From: Porphyromonas sp.
GTDB taxonomy: Bacteria > Bacteroidota > Bacteroidia > Bacteroidales > Porphyromonadaceae
NCBI GenBank assembly: GCA_003640335.1
Contig: RBKG01000133.1
Location: 1 to 5,916 of the forward strand
Reading direction: 5' to 3'
Length of the DNA stretch: 5,916 nucleotides
Of this stretch, positions 1-5,916 are shown piece by piece; the first letter of the stretch is position 1; each line of letters begins with the position of its first letter. The position numbers and the translations under genes were made by a program. The notes under the pieces were generated by a model. The model was given only the letters and a program-made list of their open reading frames with translations. It was not told where the DNA came from and did no database searches.

Positions 1-468
1 GGAGAATACTTTAAGCTAAGAGGATATGAATCTGCAAATTGGAAGAGATTATCTGCTAAGGTTGCTTGCGGAATGAGAAACTCTTATTTGCTTGCAATAG
101 CTCCAACAAGCTCAACTTCTATTATTGCAGGAACAACTGCAGGTATTGACCCTGTTATGAATAAGTTCTTCCTTGAAGAGAAGAAGGGTAGCATTATTCC
201 TCGTGTAGCACCTGAATTATCAGATAAAACTTTCTGGATGTATAAGACTGCTCACCAAATAGAGCAGGAGTGGGTTGTAGATGCTGCAGGTGTTCGCCAG
301 CGTCACTTGGACCAGTCGCAGTCAGTAAACTTATTCATTACTCATGATTATAGCTTCCGCCGTATCTTAGACCTATATATTAGGGCTTGGGAGAAGGGTG
401 TTAAGACTTTGTACTATGTGCGTAGTCGCTCTTTGGAAGTGGAAGAATGCGAATCATGTGCATCGTAA
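1..468 (+). CDS. nrdA: Ribonucleoside-diphosphate reductase class I, alpha (large) subunit, 3' part
   Basis: This is the C-terminal 155 residues of the catalytic subunit that reduces ribonucleoside diphosphates to deoxyribonucleotides in the cytoplasm. The frame is open from base 1, so the start lies outside the window; the first in-frame ATG, at 73, is internal. Visible residues 35-40 (PTSSTS) belong to the conserved substrate-phosphate-binding loop (PTxxTS). The Tyr-Tyr pair at visible residues 138-139 (LYYVRSRS) matches Y730/Y731 of the E. coli radical-transfer path. The tail ends in ECESCAS, a CxxC pair that by family knowledge passes electrons from thioredoxin or glutaredoxin to the active site. 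The tail after Tyr-Tyr is only 16 residues, against about 30 in E. coli. nrdB follows 38 bp downstream on the same strand, as expected for a class I operon. The active-site cysteines, allosteric sites and any ATP cone are not visible. Confidence 0.95.
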   Translation, partial: GEYFKLRGYESANWKRLSAKVACGMRNSYLLAIAPTSSTSIIAGTTAGIDPVMNKFFLEEKKGSIIPRVAPELSDKTFWMYKTAHQIEQEWVVDAAGVRQRHLDQSQSVNLFITHDYSFRRILDLYIRAWEKGVKTLYYVRSRSLEVEECESCAS

Positions 469-506
469 TAAAACTATTCTCAAACAACAAAATATAATTA
501 AGCAGT

Positions 507-1550
507 ATGGCTGAACTTAAAAAGAAAGCTCTCTTTAACGAGCATGGAGATGTAGATGTAACCAAGCGTCGAATGATAAATGGTAATACTACAAATCTCA
601 ATGACTTCAATAACATGAAGTATTCTTGGGTTTCAGATTGGTATAGACAAGCAATGAATAACTTCTGGATTCCAGAAGAAATCAATCTAAGCCAGGATGT
701 AAAGGATTATCGTAATCTCTCAGAAGCAGAAAAGGTTGCTTATGATAAGATTCTATCTTTCCTAATCTTCCTTGATAGTATTCAAACTGCTAATCTTCCG
801 AATGTAGCTGAGTACATAACAGCAAATGAAATCAATCTATGCTTGACAATACAAGCCTTTCAAGAAGCTGTCCACTCTCAGAGCTATAGCTATATGCTTG
901 ATAGTATCTGCTCTCCAGAAGAACGTACCAACATCCTTTATCAATGGAAGGATGATGAGCACCTTTTGAAGAGAAACAAGTTCATCGGGGATATCTATAA
1001 TGAATTCCAAGAATCACAAAGCCCATATCAGCTCCTCAAGACAATGGTGGCCAACTATATCTTAGAAGGGGTATATTTCTACTCTGGCTTTATGTTCTTC
1101 TACAATCTTGGACGTAATGGTAAGATGCCAGGTTCTGTGCAAGAAATCCGTTATATCAATAGAGACGAGAATACACACCTTTGGTTATTCCGTTCAATGA
1201 TTTTGGAATTACGAAAGGAAGAACCTCAACTCTTTACAGAGGAAGCTATTGAAACTTTCCGTAATATGATTCGTACAGGAGCAGAGCAAGAGATTGCTTG
1301 GGGGGAATATGTTATTGGAGAGAATATCGATGGACTTACGATGCAAATGGTAGGTGACTACATCAAGTATCTTGCTAACCAGCGTAGCGAAAACCTTGGT
1401 TTTGGTATTCTGTTCCCTGGTTACGAACAAGAGCCTGCAAGTATGAATTGGGTTTCTCAGTACAGTAATGCTAATCTAATCAAAACAGACTTTTTCGAAG
1501 GAAAACCATCAGCTTACTCTAAGAGTAGTGCTATTGAAGATGATTTGTAG
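507..1550 (+). CDS. nrdB: Ribonucleoside-diphosphate reductase class I, beta (radical-generating) subunit
   Basis: A complete 347-aa ferritin-like R2 protein that holds the dimetal centre and supplies the radical to NrdA. All six expected metal ligands can be placed: D90 (FLDSIQ), E120 and H123 (QEAVHSQSY), E187 (YILEGVY), E221 and H224 (RDENTH). Their spacing is close to E. coli D84/E115/H118/E204/E238/H241. Y127 occupies the radical-tyrosine position (E. coli Y122). W54 and D220 match the W48/D237 relay, and Y337 near the C terminus may be the Y356 equivalent. The acidic end (IEDDL) is the kind of tail that docks on NrdA. A tyrosyl-radical (class Ia-type) enzyme is the simplest reading, but iron or manganese cannot be decided from sequence. 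The start is the first ATG after nrdA; the 38-bp gap is A/T-rich with no clear Shine-Dalgarno site, so co-transcription with nrdA is likely. Confidence 0.96.
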   Translation: MAELKKKALFNEHGDVDVTKRRMINGNTTNLNDFNNMKYSWVSDWYRQAMNNFWIPEEINLSQDVKDYRNLSEAEKVAYDKILSFLIFLDSIQTANLPNVAEYITANEINLCLTIQAFQEAVHSQSYSYMLDSICSPEERTNILYQWKDDEHLLKRNKFIGDIYNEFQESQSPYQLLKTMVANYILEGVYFYSGFMFFYNLGRNGKMPGSVQEIRYINRDENTHLWLFRSMILELRKEEPQLFTEEAIETFRNMIRTGAEQEIAWGEYVIGENIDGLTMQMVGDYIKYLANQRSENLGFGILFPGYEQEPASMNWVSQYSNANLIKTDFFEGKPSAYSKSSAIEDDL

Positions 1551-1582
1551 GGTCTTAAAATCATTTTCTCGCAGTTTTTTTT
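1540..1582 (+). terminator. Weak terminator candidate at the end of nrdB
   Basis: A 7-bp inverted repeat, ATGATTT (1540-1546) and AAATCAT (1558-1564) with an 11-nt loop, overlaps the nrdB stop codon. A run of eight T residues follows at 1575-1582. The stem is A/T-rich and the T run begins 10 nt after it, so this is a poor match to an intrinsic terminator. It is placed where nrdAB transcription would be expected to end, just before the HU gene promoter. Confidence 0.3.
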
Positions 1583-1603
1583 GAATTATAACATTGATTA
1601 TTA

Positions 1604-1633
1604 TTGGTATTCAAAAGATTGTTAGTACATTTG
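1604..1633 (+). promoter_or_regulatory. Bacteroidota-type promoter for the HU gene
   Basis: TTG at 1604-1606 and TACATTTG at 1626-1633 are separated by 19 bp. This fits the known Bacteroidota primary-sigma consensus (-33 TTTG/TTG, -7 TAnnTTTG, spacing about 19-21 bp). Transcription would begin near 1637-1642 and leave a 5' leader of about 70 nt before the ATG at 1710. The match implies that the HU gene is transcribed independently of nrdAB. Confidence 0.65.
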
Positions 1634-1642
1634 AAGCATAAA

Positions 1643-1664
1643 AGCTCTCTATAACAAGAGGGTT
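1643..1664 (+). promoter_or_regulatory. Hairpin near the 5' end of the predicted HU mRNA leader
   Basis: AGCTCTCT (1643-1650) can pair with AGAGGGTT (1657-1664) around a 6-nt loop, giving 8 bp of which two are G-U. It sits immediately after the predicted transcription start and 45 nt before the ATG, so it would not block the ribosome site. It could stabilise the 5' end of an abundant mRNA, or it may be chance; no known riboswitch or protein leader is recognised. Confidence 0.35.
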
Positions 1665-1709
1665 CTGATGTAGAGTTAATGTCAAACTAATAATTATTCT
1701 AATAAGAAG

Positions 1710-1973
1710 ATGAACAAGTCAGATTTTGTTGCAGAACTAGCTGCTAAGGCAGGTATCTCTAAGGCTGATGCTCAGAAGGCTGTTAATGCTTTTGCTGAAG
1801 TGCTACATGAGCAAGCTAAGAAGGGTGAAAAGATTGCTATTGTAGGTCTTGGTACTTTCTCAGTAAGCGAACGTGCTGCTCGTACAGGTATCAACCCTCG
1901 TACTAAGGCTCAAATTCAAATCCCAGCTAGCAAGAGCATTAAGTTCAAACCAAGCACAGCTCTAAGCCTATAA
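1710..1973 (+). CDS. hup: HU-family DNA-binding nucleoid protein
   Basis: An 87-aa bacterial HU/IHF-fold protein that binds and bends DNA with little sequence preference as a dimer and helps to compact the chromosome. The N-terminal helical pair (residues 3-38, starting NKSDFVAELAAKAGIS) forms the dimer body. It is followed by the family core GLGTFSVSERAART (46-59), where GFGTF is more usual. The DNA-wrapping beta arm carries N62-P63; P63 is the proline that intercalates into DNA. The typical end IPASKSIKFKPS (71-82) is present. The family is usually about 90 aa, so the length is normal to slightly short. HU is favoured over IHF because the whole sequence fits the generic HU pattern and it stands alone. 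It has its own promoter upstream and a strong hairpin 22 bp downstream, so it is probably monocistronic. The start is the ATG before NKSDF; the sequence just upstream is A/T-rich with only a close AAGAAG, typical of Bacteroidota. Confidence 0.95.
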   Translation: MNKSDFVAELAAKAGISKADAQKAVNAFAEVLHEQAKKGEKIAIVGLGTFSVSERAARTGINPRTKAQIQIPASKSIKFKPSTALSL

Positions 1974-1995
1974 TCAATAGGTTTGATTAAAATAA

Positions 1996-2036
1996 AAGAA
2001 GAGCGAGAGTCGGATATTCCAACTCTCGCTCTTCTT
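1996..2036. terminator. Shared bidirectional intrinsic terminator between converging genes
   Basis: The arms AAGAAGAGCGAGAGT (1996-2010) and ACTCTCGCTCTTCTT (2022-2036) are perfect 15-bp inverted repeats. Inside the 11-nt loop, GGA (2012-2014) can also pair with TCC (2018-2020) after one mismatch. Read leftward, the right-to-left transcript continues past the stem into a T-rich tract (the complement of the AATAAAA just left of the stem), giving a canonical terminator for ubiE. Read rightward, it follows the HU gene by 22 bp, but the sequence after the stem (CGTTGTATATAAT) is a weaker U tract. Confidence 0.9.
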
Positions 2037-2059
2037 CGTTGTATATAATAGGGACGGGA

Positions 2060-2785
2060 TTACTTGACTGCGACGTAGATTGTACATGTGCCTGGAAATA
2101 GGCTCTTATAGTAGGTCTCCGTAAATCCTGCTTCTTTGAAGATCTGGAGCATGGCTTCTCGCTGAGGAGCTGCAGCTATACTCTTAGGCAAGTAGTCATA
2201 CGCATTATCATCGTCACTAATCTTGCGACCTACCCAAGGAATAAACTTTGAAGTATAGAAGTCATATCCCAACTTTAGTATCTTATTCTTGGGCTCTGTC
2301 AGTTCTAATATCACCACAGGTTTCCCTGGTCTAAGTACTCGATAAAGTTCTTTAGCTGATTGGGGAATATCTTCGAAATTACGTATTCCAAAGGCTATTG
2401 TGACTGCATCAAAAGACTTATCAGGAAAACTTAGATTTGTACAGTCCTCTTGCTGAAAGCTTATGATTTCCTCCATGCCAAGATTACGGACTTTCTCTTG
2501 ACCATAGCGCATCATCTCAGCTGATATATCCGCACCAATGATAGACTTAATGCTAGGGATAGTACGAACAAGGTCAATGGCTAAATCTCCAGTGCCAGTG
2601 GCAATATCAAGAAGTTCTTTAGGTTGAAAGGGCGCAAGTAACTCTATGGCTCGTTGACGCCAAGAGTTATCAAGTCCAAGACTAATAATTCGATTAAGTT
2701 TATCATAAGTAGGTGCAATGCGATTAAACATGCGTTGCACCTGACTTACTTTTTGTTCTTCGTCGTTATAAGGGTTTACTGTCAT
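2060..2785 (-). CDS. ubiE: Demethylmenaquinone methyltransferase (UbiE/MenG family)
   Basis: A complete 241-aa class I SAM-dependent methyltransferase that adds the ring methyl group to demethylmenaquinone, the last step of menaquinone synthesis. Bacteroidales normally use menaquinone, so menG describes the likely role better than the ubiquinone step. The UbiE N-terminal signature region is YDKLNRIISLGLDNSWR (27-43). SAM-binding motif I is LLDIATGTGDLAI (58-70), followed by GADIS (84-88). FDAVTIAFGIRNFED (125-139) is strongly diagnostic of the family. RVLRPG (149-154) ends in GK rather than the common GG, and AYDYLPKSI (195-203) is the conserved C-terminal block. The length is typical. Its ATG shares one base with the purC stop codon (TAATG). 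The nearest GGAG lies 11 nt upstream inside purC, so translational coupling is likely. A strong terminator follows. Confidence 0.96.
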   Translation of the reverse strand: MTVNPYNDEEQKVSQVQRMFNRIAPTYDKLNRIISLGLDNSWRQRAIELLAPFQPKELLDIATGTGDLAIDLVRTIPSIKSIIGADISAEMMRYGQEKVRNLGMEEIISFQQEDCTNLSFPDKSFDAVTIAFGIRNFEDIPQSAKELYRVLRPGKPVVILELTEPKNKILKLGYDFYTSKFIPWVGRKISDDDNAYDYLPKSIAAAPQREAMLQIFKEAGFTETYYKSLFPGTCTIYVAVK

Positions 2786-3726
2786 TAGGATAATATCTCC
2801 TTTAGATTAGTTTCAATACGTGCATTCAAATCTGTAGCAGCTTCTGCTACAAACTTTTTGCCTGTGATATGTTCGTAGAGCTCAATGTAGCGTTCGCTTA
2901 CGCTTTGGCAATATTCAGGTGTCATCTCAGGTACACGCTCTCCTTCACGACCTTGGAAGCCATTTTGAATGAGCCATTGGCGCACAAACTCTTTGGATAA
3001 TTGTCTTTGCTCTTCGCCTGCTTCAAATCGTTTGAGATAACCTTCTTTGTAGAAGTAGCGAGAACTATCAGGTGTGTGAATTTCGTCGATTAGGTAAATC
3101 TTGCCATCCTTCTTTCCGAATTCGTATTTAGTATCGACAAGTATCAAACCACGTTCGTCTGCCATCTGCTGTCCTCTAGCGAAGAGAGCAAGAGTATATG
3201 CTTCTAGTTGCTTATAGTCTTCCTCGCTAACTAGTCCTTGCGCGATAATTTCTTCACGAGAGATATTTTCATCATGTCCTTCATCGGCTTTCGTCGTAGG
3301 CGTAATTATAGGAGTAGGGAAGGCTTGGTTTTCCTTCATTCCTTCAGGTAGCTGAATGCCACACAAACTGCGTTCACCTGCCTTATAAGCTCTCCAAGCA
3401 CTTCCTGTAAGATAACCGCGAATAACCATCTCTACTTTGAAAGGCTCACACTTATGACCGTATGAAACCATTGGGTCCGGACTTGAAATGAGCCAATTAG
3501 GAACGATATCGCTTGTTGCTTCTAAGAAGTATGTTGCTATCTGATTTAATACCTGCCCCTTAAAAGGAATACCTTTAGGCAGAACTACATCAAAAGCCGA
3601 TATTCTGTCTGTTGCAACCATTGCTATTTTCTCATCACCAAGAAAGTAAACATCTCTTACTTTACCATGATAGACCCCTGTTTGTGTAGGGAAACAAAAG
3701 TTTGTGTGCGTAAGTGTTGCGCTCAT
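2785..3726 (-). CDS. purC: Phosphoribosylaminoimidazole-succinocarboxamide (SAICAR) synthase
   Basis: A complete 313-aa enzyme that joins CAIR and L-aspartate using ATP to form SAICAR in de novo purine synthesis. Motifs in order are GKVRDVY (21-27, nucleotide-binding loop), DRISAFD (40-46), [13 protein letters not shown] (99-111, first family signature region), TPTTK (142-146), GHDENIS (150-155 region), LVDTKYEFG (196-204) and [10 protein letters not shown] (214-223, second signature region and substrate binding). This is the long form, similar in length to yeast-type enzymes and longer than the 237-aa E. coli protein; the long form is usual in Bacteroidales. The start is the ATG 30 bp after the malQ stop, which gives a normal N terminus before the GKVRDVY block. 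The stop overlaps the ubiE start. I found no Bacteroidota -7 motif in the short gap upstream, so it is probably transcribed with malQ or from a site inside it. Confidence 0.97.
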   Translation of the reverse strand: MSATLTHTNFCFPTQTGVYHGKVRDVYFLGDEKIAMVATDRISAFDVVLPKGIPFKGQVLNQIATYFLEATSDIVPNWLISSPDPMVSYGHKCEPFKVEMVIRGYLTGSAWRAYKAGERSLCGIQLPEGMKENQAFPTPIITPTTKADEGHDENISREEIIAQGLVSEEDYKQLEAYTLALFARGQQMADERGLILVDTKYEFGKKDGKIYLIDEIHTPDSSRYFYKEGYLKRFEAGEEQRQLSKEFVRQWLIQNGFQGREGERVPEMTPEYCQSVSERYIELYEHITGKKFVAEAATDLNARIETNLKEILS

Positions 3727-3756
3727 AATTGATTATTATTGTAATGTTTGTTACGA

Positions 3757-5916
3757 CTATTCTCTATTAACGACCTGAAGCATATAGCGAATGCCTTGGG
3801 TCCAGTGTTTATATTTTGTTTGAGCCTCAATCATATCTATGGGAAGGCGATAATTCCAATATTGATTCGCATCCTCTGGGTGATTAATTTGCTCTTCCTC
3901 TGGCTCCTGCAGGTGTAGTTCAGCGTTGATACTCATCCAATCTTGAATTGGTAAGATAACGAACATCGCAGGGGACATAATGTGAGCTGATACGATGCTA
4001 GCAAATATATTCTCTTGGGCAGAGTCTACGGTTAGCGTGCGTTCAGGTAATTGTTCTGCAAGATATATTCCTTGAGCTTCTCCAAGCTGCTTCCACCATA
4101 ATCTCAGAGGAGGCATATCATGCGTTGAAGTCGTGCAGATTGAATTATAATGGAGTTCTTTTAAGCTCATCCAACCATTAGACGTTATCATTTTGGGCAT
4201 ACGCTCTAGGTCAAGACTGAGAATCTCAAGTTTATTAAGAACCTCTGGAACTGTAGCTGGTATCATGCCTAAGTCTTCTGCGCAAACGAGCATATCGGTA
4301 CACTCTAGAAGAGGGGTAAGCCTTCTATAAGCAGTATGTTTCCAAAGCTCATTATGAGTTTCATAGAAAAAGGTTTGACTTATCTCACGCCATCTATCTT
4401 GTCTTTCGATAGGCCAAGATGCAAACAGATTGGTTTGCTCAAATGAAATTCTTGGATGATACAGCTCCGAATTCGAAATATCCTGTACAAAAGCTATTTC
4501 CTTACATAGTTCAGAGAGTTTTTGTAATGTTTCCCTCCCTCCTAATGATATCTGAGGTTCAAGGCTTAGCCAATCCTGTTGCCTCCCATGTGATAGGCGA
4601 TAGTAATTTTCTTCACCTTCAATAGGAAGAAGATATTGTTGCTCAAGCAAACTCTCTAGATAAGAGCCAAATATTTTGTTGGCATCAGTTTTTGTTAGGT
4701 TAGGGAAGATAAGTATCTCTTTATTTTTGATATCACCCAATTGCTCTGCCCAAGCACCGATTTCTAGGGGGAGTGCAGGCGAGAAATGTCCCAATAAGCC
4801 TGACTTTTGATATTTAGGTACTTCCCAAATACGGAAGAACCCTAGAATATGGTCAATACGAAAGGCTTTAAAGTATGCCGACATACGAGAGAAACGATTG
4901 CGCCACCACTGTAAATCATCGGCATACATTCGTTCCCAGTTATAAGTAGGAAATCCCCAGTTCTGACCATCTGTAGCAAAAGCATCGGGTGGAGCTCCTG
5001 CACTTCTATCCGTATTAAATAGCTCAGGATTAACCCAGACCTCAAGGCTATGAGGAGCAACCCCTATAGGTAAATCTCCTTTTAGCAGTACTCCCTTCTT
5101 TTCTGCATAGGTACAAACATCTAAGAGCTGTTGTGCTAATGTATATTGTAGATATAGCTGATAAGCGGTTTCCGATTTTGTGGCAGGATGCTCAAGTAAA
5201 TCCATTACTTTATGAGTATCGTAGATCGCATACTCCCCCCATTCCCCAAAAGATTTATTAGGGTATCTATCTCTTAGAATACAAAATGCAGCATAGGGAT
5301 ATAGCCAAGATTGATTGTCTTGAACGAAATCCTTAAATCCTTTTGTTTCTAGAGTAGTTACGCCATATTCGTTGAAATGTTGCCTAAAATACCTCTCTTT
5401 TAGTGCGAGGACTTCAGGATACATTACAGTTGCGGACTGTCTTAGCCTTTGTGCTTCTACCTCAAACTCTTGCTGAAGTTTCTTATCTTTCAACTTCGGA
5501 AGAGCCTGTAAATCTATGTATATCGGATGAATGGCATCGACAGAAATCGCATTATATGGATATGAATCGCGTTTATCTCTATAAAATGTCGTGTCGTTTA
5601 TCGGTAGTAACTGCAAAACATGCAAACTAGCTTGATGAGCCCAATCAACAGCATGTTTAAGTACACCAAAATCACCTATGCCGAAATCGTCGGGAGCTCT
5701 CATCGAAAAGAGGGGACATACAGCTCCAGCAAAGCGGGGAGCGTAATGATCCTCGTCAAAAAACATTCCTCCAAGGCAAATTTCATCGTATTGAGCTAGA
5801 GGGGCGAACGAAAAAACGTGATTATCTCCTGCCTCCCATCGTATACCTTGTTTATGGCTATCAGCAATAAAATGCTTAAACTCAAGATTTAGAGAGCCTA
5901 AATCAATCTCTTCTAA
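3757..5916 (-). CDS. malQ: 4-alpha-glucanotransferase (amylomaltase), DPE2-like GH77, 5' end outside window
   Basis: The last 719 residues of a GH77 enzyme that transfers alpha-1,4-glucan chains between maltodextrins, glycogen or maltose, probably in the cytoplasm. The ATG at 5766 is internal: the frame is open to the window edge. The 50 extra residues include LEFKHF and GIRWEAGDN, which resemble the end of a CBM20 starch-binding domain. Counting from the Met at 5766, the catalytic domain starts near residue 11 (RFAGAVCPLF). It shows YPYNAIS (69-75), DLPIGV (231-236), GAPPDAFATDGQNWG (257-271), the nucleophile D305 in FRIDHILGF, the acid/base E497 in CAEDLG, and D550 in STHDMPP. D305 and E497 are 192 residues apart, against about 47 in short bacterial amylomaltases; this roughly 145-residue insertion is a hallmark of plant DPE2 and related Bacteroidota enzymes. 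The end has INHPEDANQYWNYRLP (627-642). The tandem N-terminal CBM20 domains expected for this type would lie upstream. Confidence 0.94.
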   Translation of the reverse strand, partial: LEEIDLGSLNLEFKHFIADSHKQGIRWEAGDNHVFSFAPLAQYDEICLGGMFFDEDHYAPRFAGAVCPLFSMRAPDDFGIGDFGVLKHAVDWAHQASLHVLQLLPINDTTFYRDKRDSYPYNAISVDAIHPIYIDLQALPKLKDKKLQQEFEVEAQRLRQSATVMYPEVLALKERYFRQHFNEYGVTTLETKGFKDFVQDNQSWLYPYAAFCILRDRYPNKSFGEWGEYAIYDTHKVMDLLEHPATKSETAYQLYLQYTLAQQLLDVCTYAEKKGVLLKGDLPIGVAPHSLEVWVNPELFNTDRSAGAPPDAFATDGQNWGFPTYNWERMYADDLQWWRNRFSRMSAYFKAFRIDHILGFFRIWEVPKYQKSGLLGHFSPALPLEIGAWAEQLGDIKNKEILIFPNLTKTDANKIFGSYLESLLEQQYLLPIEGEENYYRLSHGRQQDWLSLEPQISLGGRETLQKLSELCKEIAFVQDISNSELYHPRISFEQTNLFASWPIERQDRWREISQTFFYETHNELWKHTAYRRLTPLLECTDMLVCAEDLGMIPATVPEVLNKLEILSLDLERMPKMITSNGWMSLKELHYNSICTTSTHDMPPLRLWWKQLGEAQGIYLAEQLPERTLTVDSAQENIFASIVSAHIMSPAMFVILPIQDWMSINAELHLQEPEEEQINHPEDANQYWNYRLPIDMIEAQTKYKHWTQGIRYMLQVVNRE

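Noticed and set aside
73..75. ATG as the start of a small 131-aa protein
   Set aside because: It is an internal Met of the nrdA reading frame, which is open from base 1 with family-typical sequence upstream.
401..685. Minus-strand open frame across the nrdA end and nrdB start
   Set aside because: It is antisense to two clear coding regions and its translation resembles no known family.
871..910. Possible tyrosine-less (class Ic-like) R2
   Set aside because: Tyr127 is present at the radical position seven residues after ligand E120, so the Phe-type class Ic does not apply.
1209..1430. Minus-strand open frame inside nrdB
   Set aside because: It is fully antisense to the conserved R2 C-terminal half; a chance frame.
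3727..3756. Promoter or riboswitch between malQ and purC
   Set aside because: The gap is only 30 bp and shows no TAnnTTTG on the minus strand and no stable hairpin.
4419..4625. Plus-strand open frame inside malQ
   Set aside because: It is antisense to the GH77 insertion region, with no recognisable motif or promoter.
4842..5060. Second minus-strand frame inside malQ
   Set aside because: It overlaps the highly conserved GH77 core, including the nucleophile, in another frame; a shadow.
5403..5630. Plus-strand open frame inside malQ
   Set aside because: It is antisense to the N-terminal part of the GH77 domain and has no family features.
5764..5766. ATG giving a 669-aa malQ product
   Set aside because: The frame is open for 50 more codons to the window edge and encodes CBM20-like sequence, so this Met is internal.
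1..5916. Mobile element, CRISPR array, tRNA or novel defence system
   Set aside because: Apart from the gaps described, the window is filled by housekeeping genes; I saw no long direct repeats, terminal inverted repeats, transposase or phage-like sequence.

Overview
The window looks like ordinary chromosomal DNA from a member of the Bacteroidota, most likely a Bacteroidales species close to Porphyromonas or Bacteroides. This rests on four things. There is a good Bacteroidota-type promoter (TTG, 19 bp, TAnnTTTG) before the HU gene. The AUGs of nrdB and the HU gene are preceded by A/T-rich sequence without a clear Shine-Dalgarno site. The PurC is the long form (313 aa). The amylomaltase is the large DPE2-like, starch-binding-domain type common in this phylum. 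Base composition is moderately AT-rich (about 40% GC by eye). The genus is inference.

Layout. On the + strand, positions 1-1550 hold the 3' end of a class I ribonucleotide reductase large subunit gene (nrdA, cut by the left edge) and the complete small-subunit gene nrdB. Together they make deoxyribonucleotides. A 159-bp gap follows (1551-1709) with a weak terminator candidate, a promoter and a small leader hairpin. Next is a gene for an 87-aa HU-family nucleoid protein (1710-1973). A near-perfect hairpin at 1996-2036 lies between this gene and the leftward genes and probably ends transcription from both sides. On the - strand, read from right to left, come a large 4-alpha-glucanotransferase (malQ, cut by the right edge), purC (SAICAR synthase, purine synthesis) and ubiE/menG (the methyltransferase that finishes menaquinone). 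The malQ-purC gap is 30 bp, and purC and ubiE overlap in a TAATG junction, so the three are probably co-transcribed although they serve different pathways.

All genes look intact where visible, with their key catalytic residues present. The most useful correction is that malQ does not start at the internal Met codon at 5766. Its frame stays open to the window edge, and those extra 50 codons read like the end of a CBM20 starch-binding domain. I found no mobile element, CRISPR array, tRNA, rRNA or defence genes, and nothing that I can honestly call a previously undescribed system.
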